A stretch of DNA of 64,000 nucleotides from Geminicoccaceae bacterium (GTDB taxonomy: Bacteria > Pseudomonadota > Alphaproteobacteria > Geminicoccales > Geminicoccaceae): NCBI GenBank assembly GCA_020638495.1, contig JACKIN010000001.1, forward strand, positions 62,001 to 126,000. Reading direction: 5' to 3'. The notes below the pieces were generated by a model that searched no databases, was not told the origin of the DNA, and worked only from the letters and a program-made list of their open reading frames with translations. A program made the position numbers and the translations under genes. Below are positions 37,307-45,070 of the stretch, in pieces; within the stretch, counting starts at the first letter, position 1; each line of letters begins with the position of its first letter.

Positions 37307-38455
37307 ATGGATGCACTCGAGCAGGACTACGCCGCGGTGCTGCTGGCGGACCACGAGCCGCCCTGCCTCTCGCTCTACCAGCCGACGTACCGTCACCATC
37401 CGGAGAACCGGCAGAATCCGACCCGCTTCTTCAACCTCGTGAAGGAGCTGGAAGCCTCGCTGCGCCAGAAATACGGCTTTCGCGAGACCGGGCCGCTCCT
37501 GGCGCCTTTCCACGCCTTGATGGAGGACCAGGACTTCTGGAAGAGCACCCTCGACGGGCTGGCGGTTCTGCGGACGGCGGACATCTTCAAGGTCTACCGG
37601 CTGCAGCGGCCGGTGGCCGAGCTGGCCGTCGCGGCCGACAGCCTGCACACCAAGCCGTTGATCCGCATCCTGCAGTCGGCCGATCGCTTCCAGGTTCTCG
37701 GCCTCGACCGGCATGGGATCCGGCTGTTCGAGGGCAACCGGGATGCCGTCGACGAGATCGAGCCGGCGCCGGGGGTGCCGCGCACGCTCGTGGATGCGCT
37801 GGGGCCGGAAAGGGACGAGCCGCAGCGCACGAACCGGGTCCATAGCGCCACGGTGCCGGGCGCGCGGACGCGTCACGGAACGGATGTGCGACAGGACAAG
37901 GTCGCGAACGAAACGGCGCGCTTCTTCCGCGCGGTCGATCGCGCGGTGGAGGAGCATCATTCACGGCCGAGCGCGATGCCCTTGCTGCTGGCGGCGCTGC
38001 CGGAGCACCACCATGATTTCCGCGCGGTCAGCCGCAACCCGTTCCTCATGGCGGAGGCGATCGACGTTCATCCCGATGACCTGTCGCTCGAGACGTTGCG
38101 GGAGCGCGCCTGGCAGCTCGTCCAGCCCTACTATCTCCAGCGCCTGGGCGACCTGACCGAGCGGTTCGGCGCGGCGAGGTCGAGCGGCCGGGGCGCCGGC
38201 GATCTGGCCGAGATCGCCGTGGCGGCCGCAGCCGGCCGCATCGACACGCTGCTGCTCGAGGCGGATCGCGTGATTCCCGGCACCTTCGATGCCGGCACCG
38301 GCACCGTGGCGTTCGGCGAGCTCGAGCATCCCGCCGTGGACGATCTGCTCGATGATCTGGGCGAGCGGGCGCTGCGGGCCGGCGGTGACGTGGTGATCGT
38401 GCCGGCCGAGCGCATGCCGACCGACACGGGAGCCGCGGCGATCTTTCGGTACTGA
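37307..38455 (+). CDS. Release-factor-fold protein (baeRF family)
   Basis: A 382-residue soluble protein. The pattern CLSLYQPTYRHHPENRQNPTRF at the N-terminus, the central PLLLAALPEHHHDFRAVSR and the C-terminal GRIDTLLLEADR ... ERMPTDTGAAAIFRY resemble the bacterial relatives of archaeal/eukaryotic release factor aRF1/eRF1 (baeRF families). These are predicted to act on ribosomes or tRNA under stress, but none is well characterised. It follows the CBS-DUF2267 gene by 39 bases and is probably co-expressed with it. The family call is from motif memory. Confidence 0.6.
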   Translation: MDALEQDYAAVLLADHEPPCLSLYQPTYRHHPENRQNPTRFFNLVKELEASLRQKYGFRETGPLLAPFHALMEDQDFWKSTLDGLAVLRTADIFKVYRLQRPVAELAVAADSLHTKPLIRILQSADRFQVLGLDRHGIRLFEGNRDAVDEIEPAPGVPRTLVDALGPERDEPQRTNRVHSATVPGARTRHGTDVRQDKVANETARFFRAVDRAVEEHHSRPSAMPLLLAALPEHHHDFRAVSRNPFLMAEAIDVHPDDLSLETLRERAWQLVQPYYLQRLGDLTERFGAARSSGRGAGDLAEIAVAAAAGRIDTLLLEADRVIPGTFDAGTGTVAFGELEHPAVDDLLDDLGERALRAGGDVVIVPAERMPTDTGAAAIFRY

Positions 38456-38551
38456 CCGGGCGGAAGGGAATCCGGCGCCGCCCGGGTGCTGCCGCTTGTC
38501 GCGGGGGCACGCGGCAGTGGAAGCGATTTTCCCCAGCCGGATTCCGCCCTG

Positions 38552-38711
38552 GGAGCCTGTCCGAAGAATGGCCATCGCCTGCACGCGCCATTCCCGGCTT
38601 TGGGCGAGGAGCGGCGACGAAGGCGATGCCTCAGCATCGGCGAGGCGGCGCGACGCGGGCCTCGCCCGCCAGAAAGCGATGCAGGCGATGGCCATTTCTC
38701 GGACAGGCTCC
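38552..38711. repeat. 160 bp palindromic element (MITE-like), copy 2, abutting ccmC
   Basis: GGAGCCTGTCCGA with the following AATGGCCATCGCCTGCA forms a 32 bp terminal inverted repeat (38552-38583 against 38680-38711) with two mismatches. Inner blocks also match (GGGCGAGG on both arms) and the centre is CGATGC-CTCA-GCATCG. Size, paired arms and the central GATGC/GCATC hairpin are the same as in the element at 7775-7947, although the terminal sequences differ. It ends 12 bases before the ccmC start codon and replaces any normal ribosome-binding region. Confidence 0.85.
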
Positions 38712-38723
38712 TAAAACCCGCTC

Positions 38724-39446
38724 ATGCATGCGCTCGCCAACCCGCTCCGCTTCCAGAAGCTCACCGACGCCATCCTGCCCTGGGTCGCCTGGCCCGCGGC
38801 CGTGCTGGCGCCGATCGCGTTCTACTGGGCGCTCGTGATCGCCCCCGCCGACTACCAGCAGGGCGAGGCCTACCGGATCATCTTTGTCCATGTGCCGGCC
38901 GCCTGGATGGCGAGCTTCGCCTATGCGGCGATGGCGGCGGCGAGCTTCGTGGCCCTCGTCTGGCGCCATCCGGTAGCCGAGGTCTCGGCACGGGCGATAG
39001 CGCCCATCGGGGCCGTCTTCACCGCCATAGCGCTCTTCACCGGTGCCGTCTGGGGCAAGCCCATGTGGGGCACCTGGTGGGTCTGGGACGCCAGGCTCAC
39101 CTCGGTCCTGATCCTCTTCTTCCTCTATCTCGGCTACATGGCGCTGCACGACGCCTTCGAGGACCCGGCGCGCGGTGCCAGGGCGGCCTCCATCCTGGCG
39201 CTGGTCGGTGCGGTCAACCTGCCGATCATCCGCTTCTCGGTCGACTGGTGGAGCACGCTGCACCAGCCGGCCACCATCCTGCGCGCGGGCGGGCCGGCCA
39301 TGGACCCGTCCATGCTCTACCCGCTGCTGCTGATGATCCTGGTCGCCAAGCTCTACATGATCGCCGTGATGATCCTGCGCATCCGCCTGCAGCTCACCGA
39401 GCGCAAGATCCAAAACCTCAGGCTCGCCGCCGAGGGGCGGGGCTGA
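38724..39446 (+). CDS. ccmC: Heme handling protein CcmC
   Basis: A 240-residue inner-membrane protein with six helices that loads heme onto CcmE. The tryptophan-rich motif is present as WGKPMWGTWWVWDARLTS, flanked by the conserved histidine segments IIFVHVPAAWMASF and SVDWWSTLHQP. The start MHALANPLRF fits alphaproteobacterial CcmC. No good Shine-Dalgarno sequence precedes it, because the palindromic repeat ends 12 bases upstream. A ccmD gene is not found after it, and ccmE-H are not in the window. Confidence 0.94.
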   Translation: MHALANPLRFQKLTDAILPWVAWPAAVLAPIAFYWALVIAPADYQQGEAYRIIFVHVPAAWMASFAYAAMAAASFVALVWRHPVAEVSARAIAPIGAVFTAIALFTGAVWGKPMWGTWWVWDARLTSVLILFFLYLGYMALHDAFEDPARGARAASILALVGAVNLPIIRFSVDWWSTLHQPATILRAGGPAMDPSMLYPLLLMILVAKLYMIAVMILRIRLQLTERKIQNLRLAAEGRG

Positions 39447-39461
39447 GCCGCCCGGTCGCGC

Positions 39462-39704
39462 TCAGTCGACGTCGAGATCGAAGCCGAGCCGGCCGATCAC
39501 GTCGCCGAGCCGCTGCCAGGAATCGCTGTCATCGGCGCCGGCAGCCAGGCCGGCGAGGTTGGGCGTCAGATCGCCGAGCGCGTCGTCGGACTCGTCGAAG
39601 AATTCGCAGTCGATCTCGGGCATGGCCGGGCCGCCGGGCGGGCGTGCCCGCGTCGCCACTTCCGCCAGCCGTTCCTGCACCTGGGTTTCGGGTTCTCTTC
39701 GCAA
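39462..39704 (-). CDS. Small acidic hypothetical protein (80 residues, TTG start)
   Basis: Chosen because a strong GAGGAG site lies seven bases before the TTG at 39704 and codon third positions are almost all G or C, as in real genes here. The N-terminal quarter is basic and proline rich (ARPPGGPAM). From MPEIDCEFFDESDD onward it is very acidic, ending LGDVIGRLGFDLDVD. It is soluble and convergent with ccmC. A shorter version from the internal ATG (53 residues) is possible. No family recognised. Confidence 0.45.
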   Translation of the reverse strand: MRREPETQVQERLAEVATRARPPGGPAMPEIDCEFFDESDDALGDLTPNLAGLAAGADDSDSWQRLGDVIGRLGFDLDVD

Positions 39705-39837
39705 GCCGCCACTCCTCGTCTCCGGGCCGCGCTGCCTTTCGCGCCCGGGGTCGAGCTTGCGTCTTTCCGGTTACCACGGCGTTAACGGCGGTCATCCTCT
39801 TGTCACCGGCTGCCGGGCCGCCTAACTCTCTCTTTGT

Positions 39838-39933
39838 CTCAACGGGGTGTCCCTGAGTTGCGGGACTGAGAGCGCGAGGCAGATCGCGAAACCCGTCGAA
39901 CCTGATCCGGATGATGCCGGCGTAGGGATTGAG
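39838..39933 (+). ncRNA. TPP riboswitch (THI element) upstream of thiM
   Basis: All conserved parts are present: the P1 stem CTCAA (39838-39842) with TTGAG (39929-39933), GGGGTG near the 5' side, the invariant CTGAGA at 39866-39871, ACCCGTCGAACCTGATC and the CCGG...GCCGGCGTAGGGA end that binds the pyrophosphate. This is a full-length thiamine pyrophosphate aptamer and should lower expression of the thiM-thiE-thiD operon when TPP is abundant. Confidence 0.96.
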
Positions 39934-39944
39934 CGGCTCCTCGA

Positions 39945-40001
39945 ACCGTCCATCACCCTCCCGCCGGCAATGCCCGGGCATCATGACGAGGGGGGACGGT
40001 G
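39945..40001 (+). promoter_or_regulatory. Likely ribosome-site sequestering hairpin of the TPP riboswitch
   Basis: ACCGTCC at 39945-39951 is the exact complement of GGACGGT at 39994-40000, which overlaps the thiM ribosome site (GAGGGGGG) and the first bases of its GTG start. A second pyrimidine stretch (CACCCTCCC) could also pair with the G run. No T-tract follows, so control at translation start rather than termination is more likely. Confidence 0.55.
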
Positions 40002-40736
40002 ACCGATCACGACGACAGGTCCAGGCTGGCGAGGGACGCAGCGCGCGTGCTGGCGCGGCTGCGCGCCGAGCGGCCGCGCGTGCATTGCCTCACCAATTTC
40101 GTCGCCATGCAGCTCACGGCCAACCTCCTGCTCGCCGCCGGTGCCGTGCCGTCGATGACCATGGACGCGCGCGAGATGCCGGCCTTCGTCGAGACGAGCC
40201 GGGCGCTGCTCGTCAATCTCGGCATGCTCGACCCCTGGCGCGAGGCGGCCATTCCGGTCGCCATCGAGGCTGCTCATGGGCTCGGCCGGCCCTGGGTGCT
40301 GGACCCCGTCAAGGTCGACCGAGCCCCCGCCCGCCGGGCGTTCGCGAGGCGCCTGCTCGAGCGCGCGCCGGCCGTGCTTCGCTGCAACGCGGCCGAGGCG
40401 GAGATGCTCGAGCCGGGGCCAGGGATCGTCACCGCCGTGACCGGTGCCGCCGATCGCATCAGCGGGGGCGGGCGCGCCATCGAGCTCGCTGGCGGCACGA
40501 TGCTGATGGACCGGGTGACGGCGATGGGCTGCGCCGCCTCGGCGCTGGTCGCCGCCTGCCTCGCGGTCGAGCCGGACCCCTTCCTCGCGACCGTTTCGGG
40601 CCTGCTCGTCATGAAGGTGGCGGGGGCGATCGCCGCCGAGTCGGCGGCCGGCCCCGGCAGCTTCGTGCCGCTCTTCCTCGATGCCGTCCACGGCCTCGAT
40701 GCCGCCACCCTCCAGCGCCGGGCAGAACTGGCATGA
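39999..40736 (+). CDS. thiM: Hydroxyethylthiazole kinase ThiM
   Basis: A 245-residue cytosolic kinase that phosphorylates the salvaged thiazole alcohol of thiamine. Family landmarks are VHCLTNFVAMQLTANLLLAAGA, PWVLDPVKVDRAPAR, LRCNAAEAEML and the glycine/Cys active-site region TAMGCAASALV. It starts at GTG with a GAGGGGGG site partly within the proposed sequestering hairpin. It is the first gene after the TPP riboswitch and overlaps thiE by four bases. Confidence 0.94.
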   Translation: MTDHDDRSRLARDAARVLARLRAERPRVHCLTNFVAMQLTANLLLAAGAVPSMTMDAREMPAFVETSRALLVNLGMLDPWREAAIPVAIEAAHGLGRPWVLDPVKVDRAPARRAFARRLLERAPAVLRCNAAEAEMLEPGPGIVTAVTGAADRISGGGRAIELAGGTMLMDRVTAMGCAASALVAACLAVEPDPFLATVSGLLVMKVAGAIAAESAAGPGSFVPLFLDAVHGLDAATLQRRAELA

Positions 40737-41410
40737 ACGTGCCGATCGACATCCGCCGGGCGCTCGCCCTCTATGCCGTGCTCGACCCGGCGCGCTGCCG
40801 GGGCCGCGACCCGGTGGAGCTGGTCGCCGCTGCCGCAAGCGGCGGGGCGACCCTCGTGCAGCTCCGCGACAAGGCGAGCGGCACGCGCGATCTCGTGGCC
40901 CTTGCCCAGGCGGTCATGGCGGCGCTCGAGCCGCATGCCGTGCCGCTCATCGTCAACGACCGGGTGGACGTGGCGCTGGCCGCCGGGGCCGCCGGCGTGC
41001 ATCTCGGGCTCAGCGACATGGACCCGGCCGATGCGCGGCGGCTGGTCGGCCCGGACGTCATTCTCGGCATCACCGTGCATCACGGGGCCGAGGCCGGGGC
41101 GGTGCCGGCCGGCCTTGCCGACTATGCCGGGCTCGGCCCGGTCTTCGCCACCGCCAGCAAGGACCCGGGCGACCCGCCCTTGGGGCCGAAGCGGCTCGCC
41201 CGGCTGATCGGCGAGGTGCGGGGGCACCATCAGGGCCTGCCGGCCTGCGGCATCGCCGGCATCGACCACACGAACGCGGCTTCCGTCATCGGTGCCGGTG
41301 CCGATGGCGTCGCCGTGATCTCCGACCTCTTCATGGCCGACGACGTCGAGGCGGCGGCACGGCGGCTGCGCCGGATCGTCGATGCGGCCCTTCTGGAGCA
41401 GCGGCCATGA
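40733..41410 (+). CDS. thiE: Thiamine phosphate synthase ThiE
   Basis: A 225-residue TIM-barrel enzyme joining HMP pyrophosphate and thiazole phosphate into thiamine phosphate. Motifs in order are LYAVLDPARC, GATLVQLRDK, IVNDRVDVALAAGAAGVHLG, GITVHH, GLGPVFATASK and a final GADGVAVISDL. The start lies within the thiM stop (ATGA), and thiD begins within its stop, so the three enzymes are coupled. Confidence 0.95.
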   Translation: MNVPIDIRRALALYAVLDPARCRGRDPVELVAAAASGGATLVQLRDKASGTRDLVALAQAVMAALEPHAVPLIVNDRVDVALAAGAAGVHLGLSDMDPADARRLVGPDVILGITVHHGAEAGAVPAGLADYAGLGPVFATASKDPGDPPLGPKRLARLIGEVRGHHQGLPACGIAGIDHTNAASVIGAGADGVAVISDLFMADDVEAAARRLRRIVDAALLEQRP

Positions 41411-42225
41411 CCGCCACGGCGCTCACCATCGCCGGCTCGGACAGCGGCGGCGGGGCCGGCATCCAGGCCGACCTCAAGACGTTCTCGGCGCTGGGGGTCT
41501 ATGGCACCTCGGCGATCACGGCGCTGACGGCCCAGAACACCAGGGCGGTGACCGGCATCCTCGCGGTCGAGCCCGCCTTCGTCGCGGCCCAGATCGATGC
41601 CGTCTTCGCCGACATCCGCGTCGATGCGGTGAAGATCGGCATGCTCGGCGGCCCCGAGGTCATCGACGCGGTGGCCGAGCGGCTGCGTCACTGGCGGCCG
41701 CGCTGGGTCGTGCTCGACCCGGTGATGGTGGCGAAGAGCGGCGACCGGCTGCTCGCCGAGGCGGCGGTGGCGGCCCTTCGCGACCGGCTCCTGCCGCTCG
41801 CCTCGCTGCTCACGCCGAACCTGCCAGAGGCGGGGGATCTTCTGGGCGAGCCGCCGGTGACCGAGCGCCGGCAGATGCCGGCCGTGGCGGCCCGGCTGCA
41901 GCATCTGGGTTGCCCCAACGTGCTGCTCAAGGGGGGGCATCTCGGCGGCGAGGAGAGCCCGGACGTTCTCCTGCATGGCGGCGAGGTGCTCTGGCAGGGG
42001 GGCGGGCGCGTGGCGACCACCAACACGCACGGGACGGGCTGCACGCTCTCGGCCGCCATCGCCGCCTTCCTCGCTCGCGGGCGGCCGCTGCCGGAGGCGG
42101 TGGCGAGCGCCAAGCGCTACCTGACAGGCGCCATAAGGGCGGCGGACGGGCTGGGCATCGGCCATGGCCACGGGCCGGTGCATCATTTCTTCGAGCTGTG
42201 GCCGAAGGAAGGGACCACCCCATGA
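41407..42225 (+). CDS. thiD: Hydroxymethylpyrimidine/phosphomethylpyrimidine kinase ThiD
   Basis: A 272-residue ribokinase-fold enzyme phosphorylating HMP twice. It shows TIAGSDSGGGAGIQADLKTF, KIGMLGGPEVI, WVVLDPVMVAKSG, LTPNLPEA, and the anion-hole motif NTHGTGCTLSAAIAAFLARG. It completes the salvage route with ThiM and ThiE. The stop overlaps the start of the TRAP binding-protein gene (ATGA), placing that gene firmly in the operon. Confidence 0.95.
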   Translation: MTATALTIAGSDSGGGAGIQADLKTFSALGVYGTSAITALTAQNTRAVTGILAVEPAFVAAQIDAVFADIRVDAVKIGMLGGPEVIDAVAERLRHWRPRWVVLDPVMVAKSGDRLLAEAAVAALRDRLLPLASLLTPNLPEAGDLLGEPPVTERRQMPAVAARLQHLGCPNVLLKGGHLGGEESPDVLLHGGEVLWQGGGRVATTNTHGTGCTLSAAIAAFLARGRPLPEAVASAKRYLTGAIRAADGLGIGHGHGPVHHFFELWPKEGTTP

Positions 42226-43292
42226 CGACGACCCGGCGCACGGCCCTCTTCGCCGCTGCCGCCACGGTCGCGGCGCCGGCCGTGGCCAGGAGCCAGACGC
42301 CGCGGCGCTGGCGCATGGTGACCTCCTGGCCGCGGGACCTGCCCGGACCCGGTGTCACGGCGCGGCGGCTGGGCGAGCGCATCGAGGCGATGAGCGGCGG
42401 GGCCATCGAGGTGGAGCTCTTCGCCGCCGGCGAGATCGTGCCGGCCTTCGAGGTGCTGGACGCGGTGGGCGAGGGGGTGGCGGAGCTCGGCCACACGGCG
42501 GCTGTCTTCTGGGCCGGCAAGATGCCGGTCTCGCAGCTCTTCCTCGCCGTGCCCTTCGGCCTGACACCCCTCGAGCACATGGCCTGGATCGAGCATGGCG
42601 GCGGCCAGGCGCTCTGGGACGAGCTCTATGCGGGGTTCGGCGTCAAGCCCTTCATGGCGGGCAACACCGGCATGTCGATGGGCGGCTGGTTCCGCCGTGA
42701 GCTGCATTCGGCGGCGGACCTGAAGGGTCTCCGCTTCCGCATGCCGGGGCTGGGTGGCGTGCTCTATGCGCCCATGGGCATCGTCCAGGTGTCGCTGCCG
42801 CCGGGCGAGACCCTGCCGGCCCTGCAGAGCGGTGCCGTGGACGCGGCCGAGTTCGCCGGCCCCGCCAGCGACCTGGCGCTCGGATTCTATCAGGCCGCCC
42901 CCTTCTATTACGGCCCGGGCCTGCACGAGCCGAACGGCACGGGCGAGTGCGTGGTCAACCGGGCGCTCTTCGAGGGCCTGCCTGCGGACCTGCAGGCGGT
43001 GGTCACCGAGGCCTGCCGGGCGGAGAACGCCTTTGCGCTGGCCGAGGCCGAGCGGATGAACGCGGCAGCGCTCATGGCGCTGGTCGACGAGCATGGCGTG
43101 CAGTTGCGGACCTTTCCCGACGACATCGTCGAGGCCTTGCGCGCCGAGGCGCCCGCGGTGCTCGCCCCCTTCGCCGCGGCGGGCGGGCTGGACGCGCGCA
43201 TCCACGATTCCTACGTGGCGACGCTGGAGCTGCTCCGCCCGTGGTCCCGGACCTCGATGGCGGATTTCCTCACGGCCCGTGCCGGCGGCTGA
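42222..43292 (+). CDS. TRAP transporter substrate-binding protein (DctP family), orphan in the thiamine operon
   Basis: A 356-residue periplasmic binding protein. The signal begins TTRRTALFAAAATVAAPAVA, with a twin-arginine-like pair but without the full Tat motif, and cleaves near residue 24. The mature part has MVTSWPRDLPGPGVTARRLGE and the DctP core SLPPGETLPALQSGAVDAAEF, matching the TakP/dimer-forming branch that binds 2-oxo acids and similar carboxylates. No DctQ or DctM membrane genes are adjacent. Being translationally coupled to thiD and under the riboswitch, it may bind a thiamine precursor or a pyruvate-like acid; this is inference. Confidence 0.85.
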   Translation: MTTTRRTALFAAAATVAAPAVARSQTPRRWRMVTSWPRDLPGPGVTARRLGERIEAMSGGAIEVELFAAGEIVPAFEVLDAVGEGVAELGHTAAVFWAGKMPVSQLFLAVPFGLTPLEHMAWIEHGGGQALWDELYAGFGVKPFMAGNTGMSMGGWFRRELHSAADLKGLRFRMPGLGGVLYAPMGIVQVSLPPGETLPALQSGAVDAAEFAGPASDLALGFYQAAPFYYGPGLHEPNGTGECVVNRALFEGLPADLQAVVTEACRAENAFALAEAERMNAAALMALVDEHGVQLRTFPDDIVEALRAEAPAVLAPFAAAGGLDARIHDSYVATLELLRPWSRTSMADFLTARAGG

Positions 43293-43295
43293 GCG

Positions 43296-44111
43296 ATGGC
43301 GGTCGGCACGCTTCCGGGGGAGAGGGCGAGGCCGCGGGTCGAGCGGCGCCCGGTCGCCTGGGCTGTCCTGCGGCCGCTGCTGACGCTCTTCGGCCTCTTG
43401 GCGGCCTGGCAAAGTGTGGTGCTGGCCACTGCCGTGCCACCCTACATCCTGCCGCCGCCTCTGGCGGTGCTCGAGACGCTGGCGACCAACTGGCAGCTCG
43501 TTCTCGGCCATGCGAGGATCACCGGGCTCGAGATTCTTCTGGGCTTTCTCCTGGGTGGCCTGCTGGGGGCGGGGTCCGGCCTCGTGCTCGCCGGCTTCGC
43601 CACGGCGCGGCGCTGGCTGCTGCCGCTCTTCGTCGTCAGCCAGGCCTTGCCGGTCTTTGCCCTCGCCCCGCTGCTGGTGCTCTGGCTCGGCTACGGCATG
43701 GCGTCGAAGATCGCCATGGCGGTGCTCATCATCTATTTCCCGATCGCCGCCGCCTTCTATGACGGGCTCCGGCGGGCCGATCCCGAAATGCTGGATCTCG
43801 TGCGCCTGCTCGGTGCCTCGCGCTTCGACACCATCCGCCTGATCCGCCTGCCGGCGGCGCTGCCGTCGCTCGCCTCGGGGCTCCGGGTGGCGGCCTCGGT
43901 GGCCCCCATCGGGGCGGTGGTCGGCGAGTGGGTGGGGTCGGCCGGCGGGCTCGGCTACCTCATGCTGCACGCCAATGCGCGCATGCAGATCGACCTGATG
44001 TTCGCCGCACTCCTCGTCCTCGCGGCCATGGCGCTCGCCCTCTACCTCGCCGTCGACCGGCTGGGCCGTCGCCTGACGCCCTGGCAGGCCGAGACCTCGT
44101 CCGACTTCTGA
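43296..44111 (+). CDS. ABC transporter permease, ThiX/SsuC-like
   Basis: A 271-residue inner-membrane permease with six helices. The EAA loop reads MLDLVRLLGASRFDTIRLIRLPAALPSLASGLR, and the end is GLGYLMLHANARMQIDLMFAALL. This is the BPD_transp_1 type used by nitrate/sulfonate/taurine and by HMP (ThiXYZ) importers. Its place after thiD and before a ThiY-like protein supports import of the thiamine pyrimidine HMP or N-formyl-aminomethyl pyrimidine. It starts three bases after the TRAP gene. Confidence 0.85.
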   Translation: MAVGTLPGERARPRVERRPVAWAVLRPLLTLFGLLAAWQSVVLATAVPPYILPPPLAVLETLATNWQLVLGHARITGLEILLGFLLGGLLGAGSGLVLAGFATARRWLLPLFVVSQALPVFALAPLLVLWLGYGMASKIAMAVLIIYFPIAAAFYDGLRRADPEMLDLVRLLGASRFDTIRLIRLPAALPSLASGLRVAASVAPIGAVVGEWVGSAGGLGYLMLHANARMQIDLMFAALLVLAAMALALYLAVDRLGRRLTPWQAETSSDF

Positions 44112-44125
44112 TCTGGAGAATTTTC

Positions 44126-45070
44126 GTGATCCTGCGTCTCGCCGCCCTGGCCCTCGCCCTCGCCCTCGCCTCGCCAGTCCAGGCCCAGGACAAGCTGACG
44201 GTGCTGCTCGACTGGTTCGTCAACCCGGACCACGCGCCGCTCGTCATCGCGAGGGAGCAGGGCTTCTTCGCGGAGCACGGGCTCGAGGTGGAGCTGATCG
44301 CCCCGGCCGACCCCAACGACCCGCCGAAGCTGGTGGCCGCCGGTCAGGCCGATATCGCGGTGAGCTACCAGCCGCAGCTCCATCTGCAGGTGGCCGAGGG
44401 CCTGCCGCTCCGGCGCATCGGCACGGCGGTGGCGACGCCCTTGAACAGCCTCGTGGTGCTGGCCGACGGGCCGATCGAGGGCATCGCCGACCTCGAGGGG
44501 CGCAAGGTCGGCTTCTCGGTCGGCGGCTTCGAGGACGCGCTGCTCGGCGCCATGCTGGAGAAGCACGGGCTGACGCTCGGCGATATCGAGCTGGTCAACG
44601 TCAACTTCTCGCTCTCGCCGGCGCTCGTCGCCGGCCAGGTCGATGCGGTGATCGGTGCGTTTCGCAATTTCGAGCTCAACCAGATGGAGCTGATCGAGCG
44701 GCCGGGCCGCGCCTTCTACCCCGAGGAGGAAGGGGTGCCGGCCTATGACGAGCTGATCTACGTGGCGCATGTGGACAAGCTCGGCGACCCGCGGCTGCAG
44801 CGCTTCATGGAGGCCGTCGAGGCGGCCACCCACTGGATCGTCAACCATCCAAACGAGGCCTGGGAGGTCTTCGCCGCCACGGACCCCCTGCTCGACGATG
44901 AGCTGAACCGGCTGGCCTGGGCGGACACCGTGCCGCGCCTGGCGCTCAGCCCGGCAGCCCTCGATCACCACCGCTACGCCCGCTTCGCCGCGTTCCTGGT
45001 GGAGCGGGGGCTGCTCGAGGAGGCGCTGCCGGTCGGCGGCTACGCGGTCGATCTCTTCGCCAGCGACTAG
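44126..45070 (+). CDS. ThiY/NMT1-like substrate-binding protein (HMP precursor uptake)
   Basis: A 314-residue periplasmic protein starting at GTG with GGAG eight bases upstream. The signal peptide (LRLAALALALALASPVQA) is followed by LTVLLDWFVNPDHAPLVIAREQGFF, the diagnostic start of ThiY/NMT1-type pyrimidine-binding proteins, and QADIAVSYQPQLHLQ. It should deliver a thiamine pyrimidine precursor to the ThiX-like permease. No ThiZ ATPase gene follows; the next gene is convergent and overlaps by CTAG. Confidence 0.88.
   Translation: MILRLAALALALALASPVQAQDKLTVLLDWFVNPDHAPLVIAREQGFFAEHGLEVELIAPADPNDPPKLVAAGQADIAVSYQPQLHLQVAEGLPLRRIGTAVATPLNSLVVLADGPIEGIADLEGRKVGFSVGGFEDALLGAMLEKHGLTLGDIELVNVNFSLSPALVAGQVDAVIGAFRNFELNQMELIERPGRAFYPEEEGVPAYDELIYVAHVDKLGDPRLQRFMEAVEAATHWIVNHPNEAWEVFAATDPLLDDELNRLAWADTVPRLALSPAALDHHRYARFAAFLVERGLLEEALPVGGYAVDLFASD

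Noticed and set aside
38552..38711. Rho-independent terminator for the release-factor-fold gene
   Set aside because: The stem is far too long for a standard terminator and no T-tract follows. Its sequence similarity to the other element points to a repeat family, though it may still affect transcription.
39447..39837. ccmD directly after ccmC
   Set aside because: No short plus-strand frame with a membrane helix and ribosome site is visible; the region instead holds an acidic minus-strand frame and the riboswitch leader.
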